Shown: positions 28,411 to 37,539, counted from the first letter of the stretch. The stretch: DNA of 64,000 nt from Oceanibaculum indicum P24 (GCF_000299935.1 NZ_AMRL01000004.1:124001-188000), one strand, 5' to 3'. A program made the numbers and translations. The notes: generated by a model not told the origin, from the sequence alone.

Positions 28411-29027
28411 GACCGGTCCACCTTCGGCGTGACAATATCGATGGCTTCGCTGCCATGCTTCAGGGCACCTGCCCCTTCCTTCTGCAGCACTGTTTCAAGC
28501 TCCTCCACATCGGCTTCGCGTTCGGGCCAGGCGCCACGCTGGATCGTCAGGATGCAGCGGAACACCTGGGCAATCCCCTGGATCGTCAGCAGGATGCCGG
28601 CGGCGATGATGACACTCTTGAACTGATAGATCGGGATGTTGGCGGGGCTCATGGTGCTGACTTCGAGATAGCGCCAGGAGCGCCCGGCATATTTCCAGCC
28701 GGCGAAGATCAGCGCCAGCACACCGGGAAAGAAGAAGAAGAAATACAGCACCAGCTCGACCTTCGCCTGGGTCGCCGGCTTCCAAAGCCGATAGACGAAG
28801 TCGCCGCGCACATGGCCGTCGCGCGACAGCGTGTAGGCGCCGGCAATCATGAACATGGTGCCGTACATCATGTAGGTGAGGTCGAAGGCCCAGACCGTGG
28901 GAGCATTCAGGACATAACGGACGAAGACCTCATAGCCTACCCCCAGCGCCATCACCATGACGCACCAGGCAAACACCTTGCCGAACCACGCCGACAGCTT
29001 GTCGGCGAACCGAATATACTGCTCCAT
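28407..29027 (-). CDS. dctQ: TRAP transporter small permease subunit
   Basis: This 206-residue, four-span membrane protein pairs with DctM. Hydrophobic segments lie at about residues 18-40 (VFAWCVMVMALGVGYEVFVR), 50-65, 95-112 (VLYFFFFFPGVLALIFAG) and 135-155. The GHVRGDFVY text after the second span is typical of DctQ. A relatively long polar tail of about 40 residues (EREADVEELETVLQKEG) is present. It overlaps dctM by 4 nt. It is separated from dctP by 108 nt containing a terminator-like hairpin. Confidence 0.94.
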   Translation of the reverse strand: MEQYIRFADKLSAWFGKVFAWCVMVMALGVGYEVFVRYVLNAPTVWAFDLTYMMYGTMFMIAGAYTLSRDGHVRGDFVYRLWKPATQAKVELVLYFFFFFPGVLALIFAGWKYAGRSWRYLEVSTMSPANIPIYQFKSVIIAAGILLTIQGIAQVFRCILTIQRGAWPEREADVEELETVLQKEGAGALKHGSEAIDIVTPKVDRS

Positions 29028-29083
29028 AAATCCGCTCGCGCTATACCGTTCGGGACCAGGGCGTCGTCCCGTTCGACGGCAGA

Positions 29084-29109
29084 AAAGTCCGGCCCGAAGG
29101 CCGGACTTT
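29084..29109 (-). terminator. Terminator/attenuator between dctP and dctQ
   Basis: A perfect 11-bp stem AAAGTCCGGCC/GGCCGGACTTT surrounds a 4-nt loop (TTCG on the minus strand) and is followed by TTTTCTG. It lies 26 nt after the dctP stop and upstream of dctQ. Partial read-through would give more binding protein than permease. Confidence 0.75.
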
Positions 29110-29135
29110 CCGCACTCCTACACCCAGATGGCCGA

Positions 29136-30284
29136 TCAGAAGTTGATCTTGCCCGGGAAATAATGCTGGTAGGCCAGCTTGTAGTCCGGCGCGTTCATCA
29201 GATCGTAGAACACCACGCGCTCGCACCAGGCCTTCTGGCTGTCCACGACCTTCTTGAAGTACGCGTCCTTCATCAGCGGCGGCAGGATCTTGTCCCAGGC
29301 CGCCAGCTGCGCCTTCAGCACCGATTCCGGGGTGCGCTTCACATTCACCCCATGGTCCTTCTGCAGCTTGTCCAGATCCTGGGAATACTGGTGCATCGCC
29401 AGCGCATAATTGGCAGTGCTGGCCGCCTCGACGGCATAACGCAGAACCGCCTGCAGATCCGGCGGCAGGCTCTCATACTTGCGCTTGGAGAAGATGAACT
29501 CGAAGCTCTCGCTCGCCTGATGGTAGGAGGACAGCATGTAGTTCTTGGCCACGTCCTGCGAACCGAAGCGCATGTCCGAGGTCGGGTTGTTGAACTCGAA
29601 CGCGTCGATCACGCCGCGCTCCATCGCCGGCACGATTTCGCCGCCCGGCAGCTGCGCAACGCTGGCGCCCATGGCCTGGAACAGATCGGCGGCCAGACCC
29701 ACGGTGCGGTACTTCATACCCTTCACCTGATCGGCATTCTCGATCGGCTTCTTGAACCAGCCGAAGGGCTGCGCCGGCATCGGGAAGCCCATGAAGCCAA
29801 CGATATCGAGGCCGAGAATGTCCTGGGTCAGCTCGCGATAGAACTCATTGCCACCGCCATGATACATCCAGGCGATCATCTGCGCCGCATTGGCACCGAA
29901 CACCGGGCCGGTCCCGAACAGCGAGGCCGCCTTGTTCTTGCCGTACCAGTACACCGGCACCGAATGGGCCGCGTCCAGAATGCCGTCATGGCAGGCATCC
30001 TGCACCTGGAAGGCGGCGACCACCGCACCCGCCGGCAGCAGATCGATCTTCAGCCGGCCGCCGGACATTGCCTCGACACGCTCGACATACTGCTTTGCCA
30101 TTTCCTGGAAAATATCCGAGGACGGCCAGGACGACTGCATCTTCAGCACGATTGGCGCCTGCGCCAGAACGGCCGGAGCCGCAAGGCTGCCGACACCGGC
30201 AACGGCACCTGCCGTGGCCGCGGTCGCAACCGTCGTGTTCTTCAGGAAATTGCGACGCGAGGTCGCCTTGTTAACGCTTTCCAT
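29136..30284 (-). CDS. dctP: TRAP transporter periplasmic substrate-binding protein
   Basis: This 382-residue binding protein of the DctP family resembles the TakP/2-oxo-acid subgroup. The N-terminus carries a twin-arginine signal: TSRRNFLKN then a long alanine-rich hydrophobic stretch ending PAVLAQA (cleavage near residue 42). Family text includes VERVEAMSGGRLKIDLLPAG, the ligand-Arg region MKYRTVGLAADLFQAMG, and GVIDAFEFNNPTSD. The ATG at 30284 has GGGAGG upstream. The substrate is probably a monocarboxylate or keto acid, inferred from subgroup resemblance. Confidence 0.94.
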   Translation of the reverse strand: MESVNKATSRRNFLKNTTVATAATAGAVAGVGSLAAPAVLAQAPIVLKMQSSWPSSDIFQEMAKQYVERVEAMSGGRLKIDLLPAGAVVAAFQVQDACHDGILDAAHSVPVYWYGKNKAASLFGTGPVFGANAAQMIAWMYHGGGNEFYRELTQDILGLDIVGFMGFPMPAQPFGWFKKPIENADQVKGMKYRTVGLAADLFQAMGASVAQLPGGEIVPAMERGVIDAFEFNNPTSDMRFGSQDVAKNYMLSSYHQASESFEFIFSKRKYESLPPDLQAVLRYAVEAASTANYALAMHQYSQDLDKLQKDHGVNVKRTPESVLKAQLAAWDKILPPLMKDAYFKKVVDSQKAWCERVVFYDLMNAPDYKLAYQHYFPGKINF

Positions 30285-30411
30285 AGTCTCTTACCTCCCT
30301 GTTTATCGTCGGCTGGCATGTTCACCATCCGCACCATCCTTTTTGAATGGCATTGTTTTTTAACGCATTTTGTTCGCCAGGCTTCTCCGTCGGGTCACGC
30401 GGCCGGATGGT

Positions 30412-30430
30412 CAAGTGGACATACCACTTG
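30412..30430. promoter_or_regulatory. Operator-like inverted repeat upstream of dctP
   Basis: CAAGTGG-ACATA-CCACTTG is a perfect 7-bp dyad with a 5-nt spacer, about 130 nt upstream of the dctP ATG. The TGG...CCA core resembles GntR/FadR-type operators, common regulators of TRAP operons. No regulator gene is adjacent. Confidence 0.4.
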
Positions 30431-30465
30431 CATTAGACTTGCCTAAGTTCGCCCCTGCCAGCAAC

Positions 30466-30492
30466 AAAAAAACGCGGGGCCGAAGCCCCGCG
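30466..30492 (-). terminator. Rho-independent terminator of the peptide ABC operon
   Basis: CGCGGGGC pairs with GCCCCGCG around a 4-nt loop (30473-30492). On the minus strand seven T residues follow. It is 33 nt past the stop of the last permease gene. Confidence 0.9.
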
Positions 30493-30524
30493 CAGAAATA
30501 ATTCCATATTGTGGAAAATTGAAA

Positions 30525-31409
30525 TCAGACCCGCTTCGCCAGTCTCGGGTCCAGTGTGTCGCGCAGACCATCGCCCAGAATGTTCACTGCCAGCACGGTC
30601 AGCGACAGGAAAATGCCCGGGAACAGGATGATCCAGGGGGCCAGCTGGAAATAGACCCGCCCCTCGGCCATGATGTTGCCCCAGGTCGGGATTTCCGGCG
30701 GGATGCCGGCGCCCAGGAAACTGAGGATGGCCTCCGTCAGCATCGCCGAGGCGCAGATATAGGTGCCCTGCACGATCAGCGGTGCGAAGGTGTTCGGCAT
30801 GACATGACGGATCAGGATCAGCGGCAGCGGTGTGCCGATGGAGATCGCCGCCTCGACATAGGGCTCCTCCCGGATCGACAGCACGACCGAGCGCACCAGG
30901 CGCACGACGCGCGGAATCTCCGGGATGGTGATCGCCACCATGACGGTCAGCAGCGAGGCGCCGGACAGCGACACCAGGGCAATCGCCAGCAGGATGCCGG
31001 GAATCGCCATGAGGCCGTCCATGATCCGCATCACGATGGCATCCACGATGCGGAAATAGCCGGAGATCAGGCCGACGAACAGCCCGATGGCGATGCTCAG
31101 CACCGCAGCACCAATGCCGACGATCAGCGATATCCGTGCACCATAGATGATGCGGGAATAGATATCGCGGCCAAAGGCATCGGTCCCCAGGAACCAGTCG
31201 GTGAAGGGCTTCTTCAGGCGCGTCAGCGGATCGAGATGGACCGGGTCCACAGTCCCCAGGAAGGGCGCGAAGATCGCCACGAAGACCATGATCGCCAGGA
31301 TGACGCCACCCACGATCACGCCCGGGTTGCGCAGCGCCTGCCGGAAGATCGCCTGGGCCGGTTTGGCCGGCGCGGCGTCGATCGGCGCGGTTTCGGTTTG
31401 CACGGCCAT
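30525..31409 (-). CDS. Peptide ABC transporter permease (DppC family)
   Basis: This 294-residue inner-membrane subunit of a Dpp/Opp-type importer has an N-terminal OppC_N region (KPAQAIFRQALRNPGVIVGG), then about six membrane spans. The cytoplasmic EAA-type motif YVEAAISIGTPLPLILIRH is near residues 195-213. Its ATG at 31409 overlaps the stop of the DppB-type gene by one base (TGATG). No ATPase gene follows; a terminator does. The transported substrate is not defined by sequence. Confidence 0.94.
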   Translation of the reverse strand: MAVQTETAPIDAAPAKPAQAIFRQALRNPGVIVGGVILAIMVFVAIFAPFLGTVDPVHLDPLTRLKKPFTDWFLGTDAFGRDIYSRIIYGARISLIVGIGAAVLSIAIGLFVGLISGYFRIVDAIVMRIMDGLMAIPGILLAIALVSLSGASLLTVMVAITIPEIPRVVRLVRSVVLSIREEPYVEAAISIGTPLPLILIRHVMPNTFAPLIVQGTYICASAMLTEAILSFLGAGIPPEIPTWGNIMAEGRVYFQLAPWIILFPGIFLSLTVLAVNILGDGLRDTLDPRLAKRV

Positions 31410-32350
31410 CAGTATCGTATCCTCGGGTCAAACAGCGTGTAGCTGAGATCGATCACCAGGTTCACGATCACATAGACGAAGGCGAAGATCAGGATGATGC
31501 CCTGGATCACCGGATAGTCCCGCGCCAGCACGGCATCCACGGTCAACCGGCCAAGCCCCGGCAGATTGAACACGCTTTCGGTCACCACCACGCCGCTGAT
31601 CAGCAGCGCGATACCGATGCCGATGATGGTGACGATGGGCACCGCCGCGTTGCGCAGCGCATGCACCAGCAGCACCCGCTTTTCGGTCAGGCCCTTGGCA
31701 CGGGCGGTCCTGATGTAATCCTCGTCGAGAATTTCCAGCACGCTGGCCCGGGTGATACGGGCGATCAGCGCGATATAGATGACGCTCAGGGTCAGCGTCG
31801 GCAGGATCAGCCGCTCGAAGAACGGCCAGAAGCCGTTGGCGATTGGCCGGTAGCCCTGCACCGGCAGCCAGCGCAGGTTGATCGAGATGCCGTAGATCCA
31901 GAGATAGCCCAAGACGAAAACCGGCACCGAGAAGCCGATGACCGAGAACATCATGATCGCCCGGTCGATCCAGGTACCGTGCTTCCAGGCCGCGATCACG
32001 CCCATCGGCACCGCGACGAGAACGGCAAAGATGATCGTCGTCGTGGCCAGCGCCAGTGTCGGCTCCAGCCGTTGCAGCACCATCGTCCCCACGGATGTAT
32101 TGGAGAGGATCGAGGTGCCGAAATCGCCCTGCAGCAGCCGGAACACCCAGTCGAAGAACTGGAGGTAGATCGGCAGGTTGAGCCCCAGGCGTTCCCGAAT
32201 CGCTTCAAGTTCGGCCGGGGTGGCGGCATCGCCTGCAATGATCGCCGCCGGGTCGCCCGGCGTCAGCCTGAGCAACAGGAAGACGACGAGCGCCACCACC
32301 CCCATGACGGGGATGGTGGCCAGGATGCGCCGACTAATGAAAGCAAACAT
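31409..32350 (-). CDS. Peptide ABC transporter permease (DppB family)
   Basis: This 313-residue permease has the conserved N-terminus ISRRILATIPVMGVVALVVF, the LLRLTPGDPAAIIAGD loop typical of DppB, six spans, and the EAA-loop text YIRTARAKGLTEKRVLLVHALRNA near residue 205. It lies between the binding-protein gene (51 nt upstream) and the DppC gene, all on the minus strand. Confidence 0.95.
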   Translation of the reverse strand: MFAFISRRILATIPVMGVVALVVFLLLRLTPGDPAAIIAGDAATPAELEAIRERLGLNLPIYLQFFDWVFRLLQGDFGTSILSNTSVGTMVLQRLEPTLALATTTIIFAVLVAVPMGVIAAWKHGTWIDRAIMMFSVIGFSVPVFVLGYLWIYGISINLRWLPVQGYRPIANGFWPFFERLILPTLTLSVIYIALIARITRASVLEILDEDYIRTARAKGLTEKRVLLVHALRNAAVPIVTIIGIGIALLISGVVVTESVFNLPGLGRLTVDAVLARDYPVIQGIILIFAFVYVIVNLVIDLSYTLFDPRIRY

Positions 32351-32400
32351 CGTCGGTTTTTCTTTTCTTCTGATTTTTCAAAATAAAGCCCTAAGCCGTT

Positions 32401-34005
32401 TTAGCCCTTGGTCTTTTCGATGTTCCAGAAGAACGGTGCCGGGCCGTCAAGCACGCCCTTCACCACGCCCTTGCGCCAGGCGCTGACGGTGAAGAACTGG
32501 CCCAGCGGCAGGTTCGGGATGGTCTGCCAGGAACGCTTGTTCATCTCCTCGGCAAGCGCCTTCTGCTTTGCCGGATCGGTCTCGCGGGCGTAGGCATCCT
32601 TCAACTTCTCCATCTCAGCATCTTCGTACCAGCCGAACCAGCCGCCCTGCTTGCCACGACCGCTGATGCCGAGGTTGGCAACCGGGCTCATCAGGTCCGG
32701 GCCGACCCAGGTGGTGATGAACATGTTCCAGCCGCCCTGCGCGACCGGGTCCTGCTTGGCGCGGCGGCCCACCAGGGTCTGCCAGTCCATCGCCTGCAGA
32801 TCGACCTTGAAGCCGGCCTGGCGCATCGCCTGGGCGACGATCGGCGGATGGCTGGACAGCGTCGCCACGTCGGTCGGATGCATGACCAGCACCGGGGTGC
32901 CGTCATAGCCCGCTTCCTTCAGCAGGGCCTTCGCCTTGTCGATATTGCCGACCATCATGCCTTCGGAACCGGCCTCGGTGCCAAGCGGCGTGCCGCACAC
33001 GAACTGCGACTTGCACAGCTTGTAGTACTTCTCATTGTCGCCCATCATACCGACCATCACATCCTTCTGATTGATGGCATAGGCGAGCGCCTGCAGCACC
33101 TTCGGGTTGTTGAAGGGCGGGTGGATGTGGTTCGGGCGCAGCATGACCATGCTGCCCAACTCGTTGATGGTGCGCATCTCGATGCCGTCATCGGCTTCGA
33201 GCAGCGGCAGCAGGTCGGTCGGCGGGTTTTCGATATAGTCGATCTCGCCGCTGATCAGCGCGTTCGCCGCCGTCATGTGGTCCGGCATGGTGACCCACTC
33301 GACGCGGTCCACCTTGGCGATCTTGCCGCCGGCGGCCCAGCTCGGCGCCTCGGAGCGCGGCTTGTAGTCGCCGAACTTGGCATAGACCGCCTTCACGCCC
33401 GGCTGGAAATCGGCTGCAACCCAGGTGAAGGGACCGGAGCCGATCTGTTCCGGCATCGGCTCGGACGGCGGCGTCTCGGCCAGCTTCTTCGGCACGATGA
33501 ACGGCACGTTGGAGCTGGGCTTGGACAGCGACGCCATGACGAGGCCATAGGGCTCCTTCAGGACGATGTCGAAGCTCTTGTCGCTGGTGGCCTTCATCTC
33601 CTTCACGAAGTCCATCAGCTTCTGGCCCATGCCGTCGCGCTTGCCCCAGCGCTGCAGCGAGGCCACGGCATCCTCGGCCTTGACCGGGGCGCCGTCATGG
33701 AACTTCAGCCCGTCGCGCAGGGTGATGGTGTAGGTCAGGCCGTCGGCGCTGACCTTGTAGCCCTCGGCCATCTGCGGCGTGACTTCCTGCTTTTCGTTCA
33801 GGGCGAAAAGCGTGTCGTAGATCATGTAGCCATGGTTACGAGACATGTAGGCCGTGGTCATGATCGGGTCGAGCACGCGCAAGCTGGAGTGCTTGACCAC
33901 GCGCAGGACCGATTCGGCCGAGACCGGGGCGGCGTTCGCCAGCAGCATCGGCGCGCTCAGCGCGACGACGGCACAAGCCCCTTTCAGCATGTGATGGAGT
34001 TTCAT
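32401..34005 (-). CDS. Peptide ABC transporter substrate-binding protein (SBP family 5)
   Basis: This 534-residue periplasmic binding protein has a Sec signal peptide MKLHHMLKGACAVVALSAPM with cleavage after about residue 30 (PVSAES). Family text includes LSADGLTYTITLRDGLKFHD-like GLTYTITLRDGLKFHDGAPV, IGSGPFTWVAADFQPG, and HPPFNNPKVLQALAYAINQ. The ATG at 34005 has AAAGGA upstream; an upstream TTG adds eight residues but is less likely. The C-terminal text GQFFTVSAWRKGVVKGV is typical. It heads the permease genes and probably binds small peptides. Confidence 0.94.
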   Translation of the reverse strand: MKLHHMLKGACAVVALSAPMLLANAAPVSAESVLRVVKHSSLRVLDPIMTTAYMSRNHGYMIYDTLFALNEKQEVTPQMAEGYKVSADGLTYTITLRDGLKFHDGAPVKAEDAVASLQRWGKRDGMGQKLMDFVKEMKATSDKSFDIVLKEPYGLVMASLSKPSSNVPFIVPKKLAETPPSEPMPEQIGSGPFTWVAADFQPGVKAVYAKFGDYKPRSEAPSWAAGGKIAKVDRVEWVTMPDHMTAANALISGEIDYIENPPTDLLPLLEADDGIEMRTINELGSMVMLRPNHIHPPFNNPKVLQALAYAINQKDVMVGMMGDNEKYYKLCKSQFVCGTPLGTEAGSEGMMVGNIDKAKALLKEAGYDGTPVLVMHPTDVATLSSHPPIVAQAMRQAGFKVDLQAMDWQTLVGRRAKQDPVAQGGWNMFITTWVGPDLMSPVANLGISGRGKQGGWFGWYEDAEMEKLKDAYARETDPAKQKALAEEMNKRSWQTIPNLPLGQFFTVSAWRKGVVKGVLDGPAPFFWNIEKTKG

Positions 34006-34242
34006 TGTGATATGTCCTTTCCTGTTCAACTTTTTTAGCTATCGCGACTTTTGCCGGTTCGACGCTTCCCCGCCACCAAGGCGAAAACCGTGCCAACTCG
34101 GCAGTACCGCGAAATTTTTATAAGCAACTGATTTTATTAGGTTAGCCGTACTCCTTCTCACCGTTTCGGCAGCTACTGCCTGTTGATTGCCCGCATCGTG
34201 CACGGGCCTGCCCTCATACGAGGCAGTTCACCCTCGACTGCA

Positions 34243-35748
34243 TCACTGTTGGGCAGTCGATGGCAAGAGCGTATCGTCATTCATCCGGTCCAGTGGGTAA
34301 ATAGGCCGCCGCAACCGCTCGAACGTCAGGATGCTGTTGTCCGACGTGGTCACCCCGTGGCCGTCACAGGTGATCGTCGCCTTGCCCAGCTCGGCGAAGC
34401 CTGCGCGGTAATGGATGCGGCTCTTCAGCACCAGATAGCGTTTGTGCTCCGGCTCGATGCCGACGGAGCGGAACACGCCGGTATCCCAGGGCTCGTGATG
34501 GCGCGAGACGATGACGATCTGCACCTTGCCGGTATCCAGCACCGCCGTCGGCCCCATCCGCACCGTCACGCCGGTGTACATCGGGCCGTGCACCACCCAT
34601 TCGCCATCGGTCAGAATCTTCACCTTGCCGGTGATCTCCAGCGGCTCGCCCTTCAGGCCGATGGACGGCATGTCGGTCTTGCCGCCCAGCCTGATGGTGA
34701 CAGTTGCGCCGATACCGGCTTTCGCCATGTCCTGTACCGCTGCCGGGTCCCAGACAGCCGCGACGGCGACATCCTCAAGCCCCTGGCGGATCACCTCGGC
34801 AATCACCGTCATCACGTCCTGCGTGCCGCCGGAGCCGGTATTGTCGGCATGGTCGAGCAGCAGCACCGGGCCGTTGGTCAGCGTCTTGGCGCGGGCGACC
34901 GCCTGCTCCAGCGGTTCATGCTGATAGATGAAGGTCTCGCGGGCCTTCCAGGCCGCCTGGCCGATCTCCTCACAGGCCGCACCGGCCTTTTCCCTGTCGC
35001 CATCGGCCACCACGATGACCGAGGTGCCGGCATCGCGGATATCGGCCATCGGAAAGCCGCCGAACACGCTGGCCGCCAGGATGCCCGGCCGTGCTTCCGC
35101 CGCGCACGCCATGGCGATCAGCGACTTCATCGGCTCGTCATCGGTGCCCTGCTTCAGGGTCTGGGACAGCAGCGGCAGGCTGCGCCACGCCATCACCGGG
35201 CGGCACTTGCCCTCCATGCTGTCCAGCACGACACGGCCGATCTGCTCGGCAACCTCGTACATATCGACATGCGGATAGGTCTTGTAGCCGATCAGCGCCG
35301 TGCAATTGTCGATCATGCGCTGGGTCAGGTTGGTGTGCAGGTCCAGCGTGACGGCAATCGGCACATCGGGTGCGATCTCGCGGATGCGGGCCAGCAGTTC
35401 CCCTTCCCCATCCTCGTGATCGACCGTAACCATGGCGCCGTGCAGGTCGAGCAGCACGCCATCGCAGCCCTTGACGACTTCCTCGCAGATGGCGCCAGCC
35501 ATCCGCTCATAGGCATCGCGTTCGACCGGGCCGGAGGGCATCGCCTCCGCCGCCATCGGGATGGTGAACTCGGCGCCGCGCTCGCGCGCCAGCTTCATGT
35601 AGGCACCCAGCGGCATCGCCGTCTTCTCGAAGGCCTTGCGGGCCTCATCGCCGGCGAAGGCACCCCAGTCCTGGAACCGCGCCCAGTCGGTCCGCAGCGG
35701 GGAGAAGGTGTTGGTCTCGTGCTTCATCATGCCGAGGACGAGACGCAT
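34243..35748 (-). CDS. M81 family metallopeptidase (MlrC-like), copy 1
   Basis: This 501-residue protein of the MlrC/DUF1485 family is named after the enzyme that acts on linearised microcystin; most members have unknown peptide substrates. The N-terminus LVLGMMKHETNTFSPLRTDW is the family signature. LLDLHGAMVTVDHEDGEGEL (near 100) and TLDLHTNLTQRM hold conserved Asp/His residues likely to bind metal. LLLDHADNTGSGGTQDV marks the end of the N-domain, and the C-domain has VIVSRHHEPWD and RIHYRAGFAELG. It is preceded by a perfect 30-bp palindrome and has a full-length paralogue upstream. No signal peptide is seen, so it is cytoplasmic, fitting breakdown of imported peptides. Confidence 0.9.
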   Translation of the reverse strand: MRLVLGMMKHETNTFSPLRTDWARFQDWGAFAGDEARKAFEKTAMPLGAYMKLARERGAEFTIPMAAEAMPSGPVERDAYERMAGAICEEVVKGCDGVLLDLHGAMVTVDHEDGEGELLARIREIAPDVPIAVTLDLHTNLTQRMIDNCTALIGYKTYPHVDMYEVAEQIGRVVLDSMEGKCRPVMAWRSLPLLSQTLKQGTDDEPMKSLIAMACAAEARPGILAASVFGGFPMADIRDAGTSVIVVADGDREKAGAACEEIGQAAWKARETFIYQHEPLEQAVARAKTLTNGPVLLLDHADNTGSGGTQDVMTVIAEVIRQGLEDVAVAAVWDPAAVQDMAKAGIGATVTIRLGGKTDMPSIGLKGEPLEITGKVKILTDGEWVVHGPMYTGVTVRMGPTAVLDTGKVQIVIVSRHHEPWDTGVFRSVGIEPEHKRYLVLKSRIHYRAGFAELGKATITCDGHGVTTSDNSILTFERLRRPIYPLDRMNDDTLLPSTAQQ

Positions 35749-35799
35749 ACCTTGGGCCTCCTGTTTTTCGCCAGTTGGAAAATAAGACTGCCCGCTCCG

Positions 35800-35829
35800 C
35801 CTGCTCGGTACAATATTGTACCGAGCAGG
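35800..35829. promoter_or_regulatory. Perfect 30-bp palindrome between the two mlrC-like genes
   Basis: Each 15-nt arm is CCTGCTCGGTACAAT, with no mismatch and no spacer, centred at 35814/35815. It lies 51 nt upstream of the copy 1 ATG and 30 nt after the copy 2 stop. The core GGTACAATATTGTACC looks like a dimeric repressor operator (GntR-type symmetry). As RNA it would also fold into a stable hairpin, but there is no T-run after it. Confidence 0.65.
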
Positions 35830-35859
35830 ACAGTTACGCTGGCAGGTTGCAAACGCTCC

Positions 35860-37365
35860 TTACTGCCCGGCCTTCGCCTCGTTCAGAATGTCGAGCGGAT
35901 AGATCGGCCGCCGGACATGTTTGAACTCCAGCTGGTTGTAGTCCGAGGTGCAGACGCCGACGCCGGCGCATTCCACCACATCCGTCATGATCGGCTTGAA
36001 GCCAGCGCGCCAGTGCACGCGGCTCTTCAGGCACAGATAGCGCTTGGCCAGCGGATCGATGCCCAGGCTGTAGAAGCAGTTGAGGTCGTTCGGCTCCTGA
36101 TGGCGGGAGATCACGACGATCTCCACCTTGCCGGTATCGAACACGGCGGTCGGCCCCATATCGTTCAGGATGCCGGTGCCCATCGGCCCGCGGTTGCGGA
36201 ACTCGCCATTGGTCAGCACACGCACCGTGCCGGTGACCTCCAGCGGCTCGCTGACCGCATCGGCGGCCAGCAGCGGCATCTTGATCTTGCCGCCCAGCTT
36301 CAGCGTCATCTTGGCACCGATGCCGGCCTTGATCATCTGCTGCACGGCTTCGGGATCATGGATCGCGAAGAAAGCGACATTCTCCAGCCCCTGCCGGACG
36401 ATCTCGCCCAGCACGGCGGTGGTATCCATCGTGCCGCCCGACGCCGCATTGTCGAAATGGTCGAGCAGCACCACCGGCCCGTCGCTCATCTTCTTGGCAC
36501 GCGCCACCGATTCGCCCAGCGGCTCCAGCTTGTAGACGAAGGCCTCGCGCTCGTCCCAGGCGAAGTCCAGCAGCTCGTCCAGATATTTCTGCGCCAGTGC
36601 CTTGTCGCCATCGGTCACCACCACCGCCGACAGGCCGGCATTGTGGATGTCGGCATGCGGGAAGCCGGTGAACAGGGTCGCCGCCAGCGCGCCGCCGGTC
36701 GTTTCCATCTCGCGAGCCCGGATCTGCAGTTCCTTGTTCGGGAAATCGTCGGTGCCCTGACGCATCACATGCGGCAGCATCGGCCGGTTGCCCCAGGCCA
36801 TGACCGGATTGGCCTTGCCCTTCAGCTTGGCGATCACCGGCAGCGCCGCGCGCGTGCCGGTCTCGTACACGTCGATATGCGGATAGGTCTGGTAGCCGGC
36901 GGCCGAGGTCGCGTTATCGATGATCTCCGCATAGAGGTTGGTGTGCATGTCCAATGCTACGGCGATCGGCGTATCCGGTGCGATCTCGCGCAGCGCCTTG
37001 ATCAGCTGACCCTCGCCATCCTCGAAGCTCTCGGTCACCATCGCGCCATGCAGGTCGAGCAGGATGGCGTCGTATTTGCGCGCCTTCGCCGCCGCGATGA
37101 TCTTGCCGGTCATGTAATTGTAGGCGTCATCCTGCACCGGGCCGGAGGGCCAAGCCTGGCCGGCGACCGGAATGTCGTAGGTGGCCCCCTCCTTCTCCGC
37201 GATGTCGATGAAGGCGGCCAGCGCACTCTGCGTACCGCGATAGGCATCCACCGCATCCTGACCTTCCGGCGGCGTGCCCCGGCCACGGGCGAACCGCTCC
37301 AGCGGCGTCGGCACCGGGGAGAAGGTGTTCGTCTCGTGTTTCATCATCGCCAGCAAGAAATGCAT
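35860..37365 (-). CDS. M81 family metallopeptidase (MlrC-like), copy 2
   Basis: This 501-residue paralogue of the downstream gene is the same length and collinear throughout. The N-terminus LLAMMKHETNTFSPVPTPLE, then LLDLHGAMVTESFEDGEGQL, ALDMHTNLYAEI, LLDHFDNAASGGTMDT and VVISRHQEPNDLN match the family in order. The two copies differ enough (roughly half the residues by eye) to be old duplicates with distinct specificity rather than a recent repeat. It is divergent from the hydroxyproline dehydratase-like gene across 174 nt. Like copy 1 it lacks a signal peptide. Its position next to a peptide importer suggests intracellular peptide or cyclic dipeptide hydrolysis, by inference. Confidence 0.9.
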   Translation of the reverse strand: MHFLLAMMKHETNTFSPVPTPLERFARGRGTPPEGQDAVDAYRGTQSALAAFIDIAEKEGATYDIPVAGQAWPSGPVQDDAYNYMTGKIIAAAKARKYDAILLDLHGAMVTESFEDGEGQLIKALREIAPDTPIAVALDMHTNLYAEIIDNATSAAGYQTYPHIDVYETGTRAALPVIAKLKGKANPVMAWGNRPMLPHVMRQGTDDFPNKELQIRAREMETTGGALAATLFTGFPHADIHNAGLSAVVVTDGDKALAQKYLDELLDFAWDEREAFVYKLEPLGESVARAKKMSDGPVVLLDHFDNAASGGTMDTTAVLGEIVRQGLENVAFFAIHDPEAVQQMIKAGIGAKMTLKLGGKIKMPLLAADAVSEPLEVTGTVRVLTNGEFRNRGPMGTGILNDMGPTAVFDTGKVEIVVISRHQEPNDLNCFYSLGIDPLAKRYLCLKSRVHWRAGFKPIMTDVVECAGVGVCTSDYNQLEFKHVRRPIYPLDILNEAKAGQ

Positions 37366-37539
37366 CGAAACGAACCCCCGTTCAGCCGTTTTGTTTTTTG
37401 ATAGGCGGGGATATGCAAACTTTCTTTACAACTCTCGTCAACCCCTCCCGTGCTAAATTACTAAAGCCGTATGGAATCCTCCTGACTCAAAGGTTAGTGT
37501 GGCGTCTCACAAGAAGCCGGCCAGCGGAGGAAGCGCGCC

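Noticed and set aside
34183-37401. 1072-codon plus-strand open frame opposite both MlrC genes
   Set aside because: It spans two real antisense genes and their gap, with repetitive shadow-like composition and no recognisable motif.
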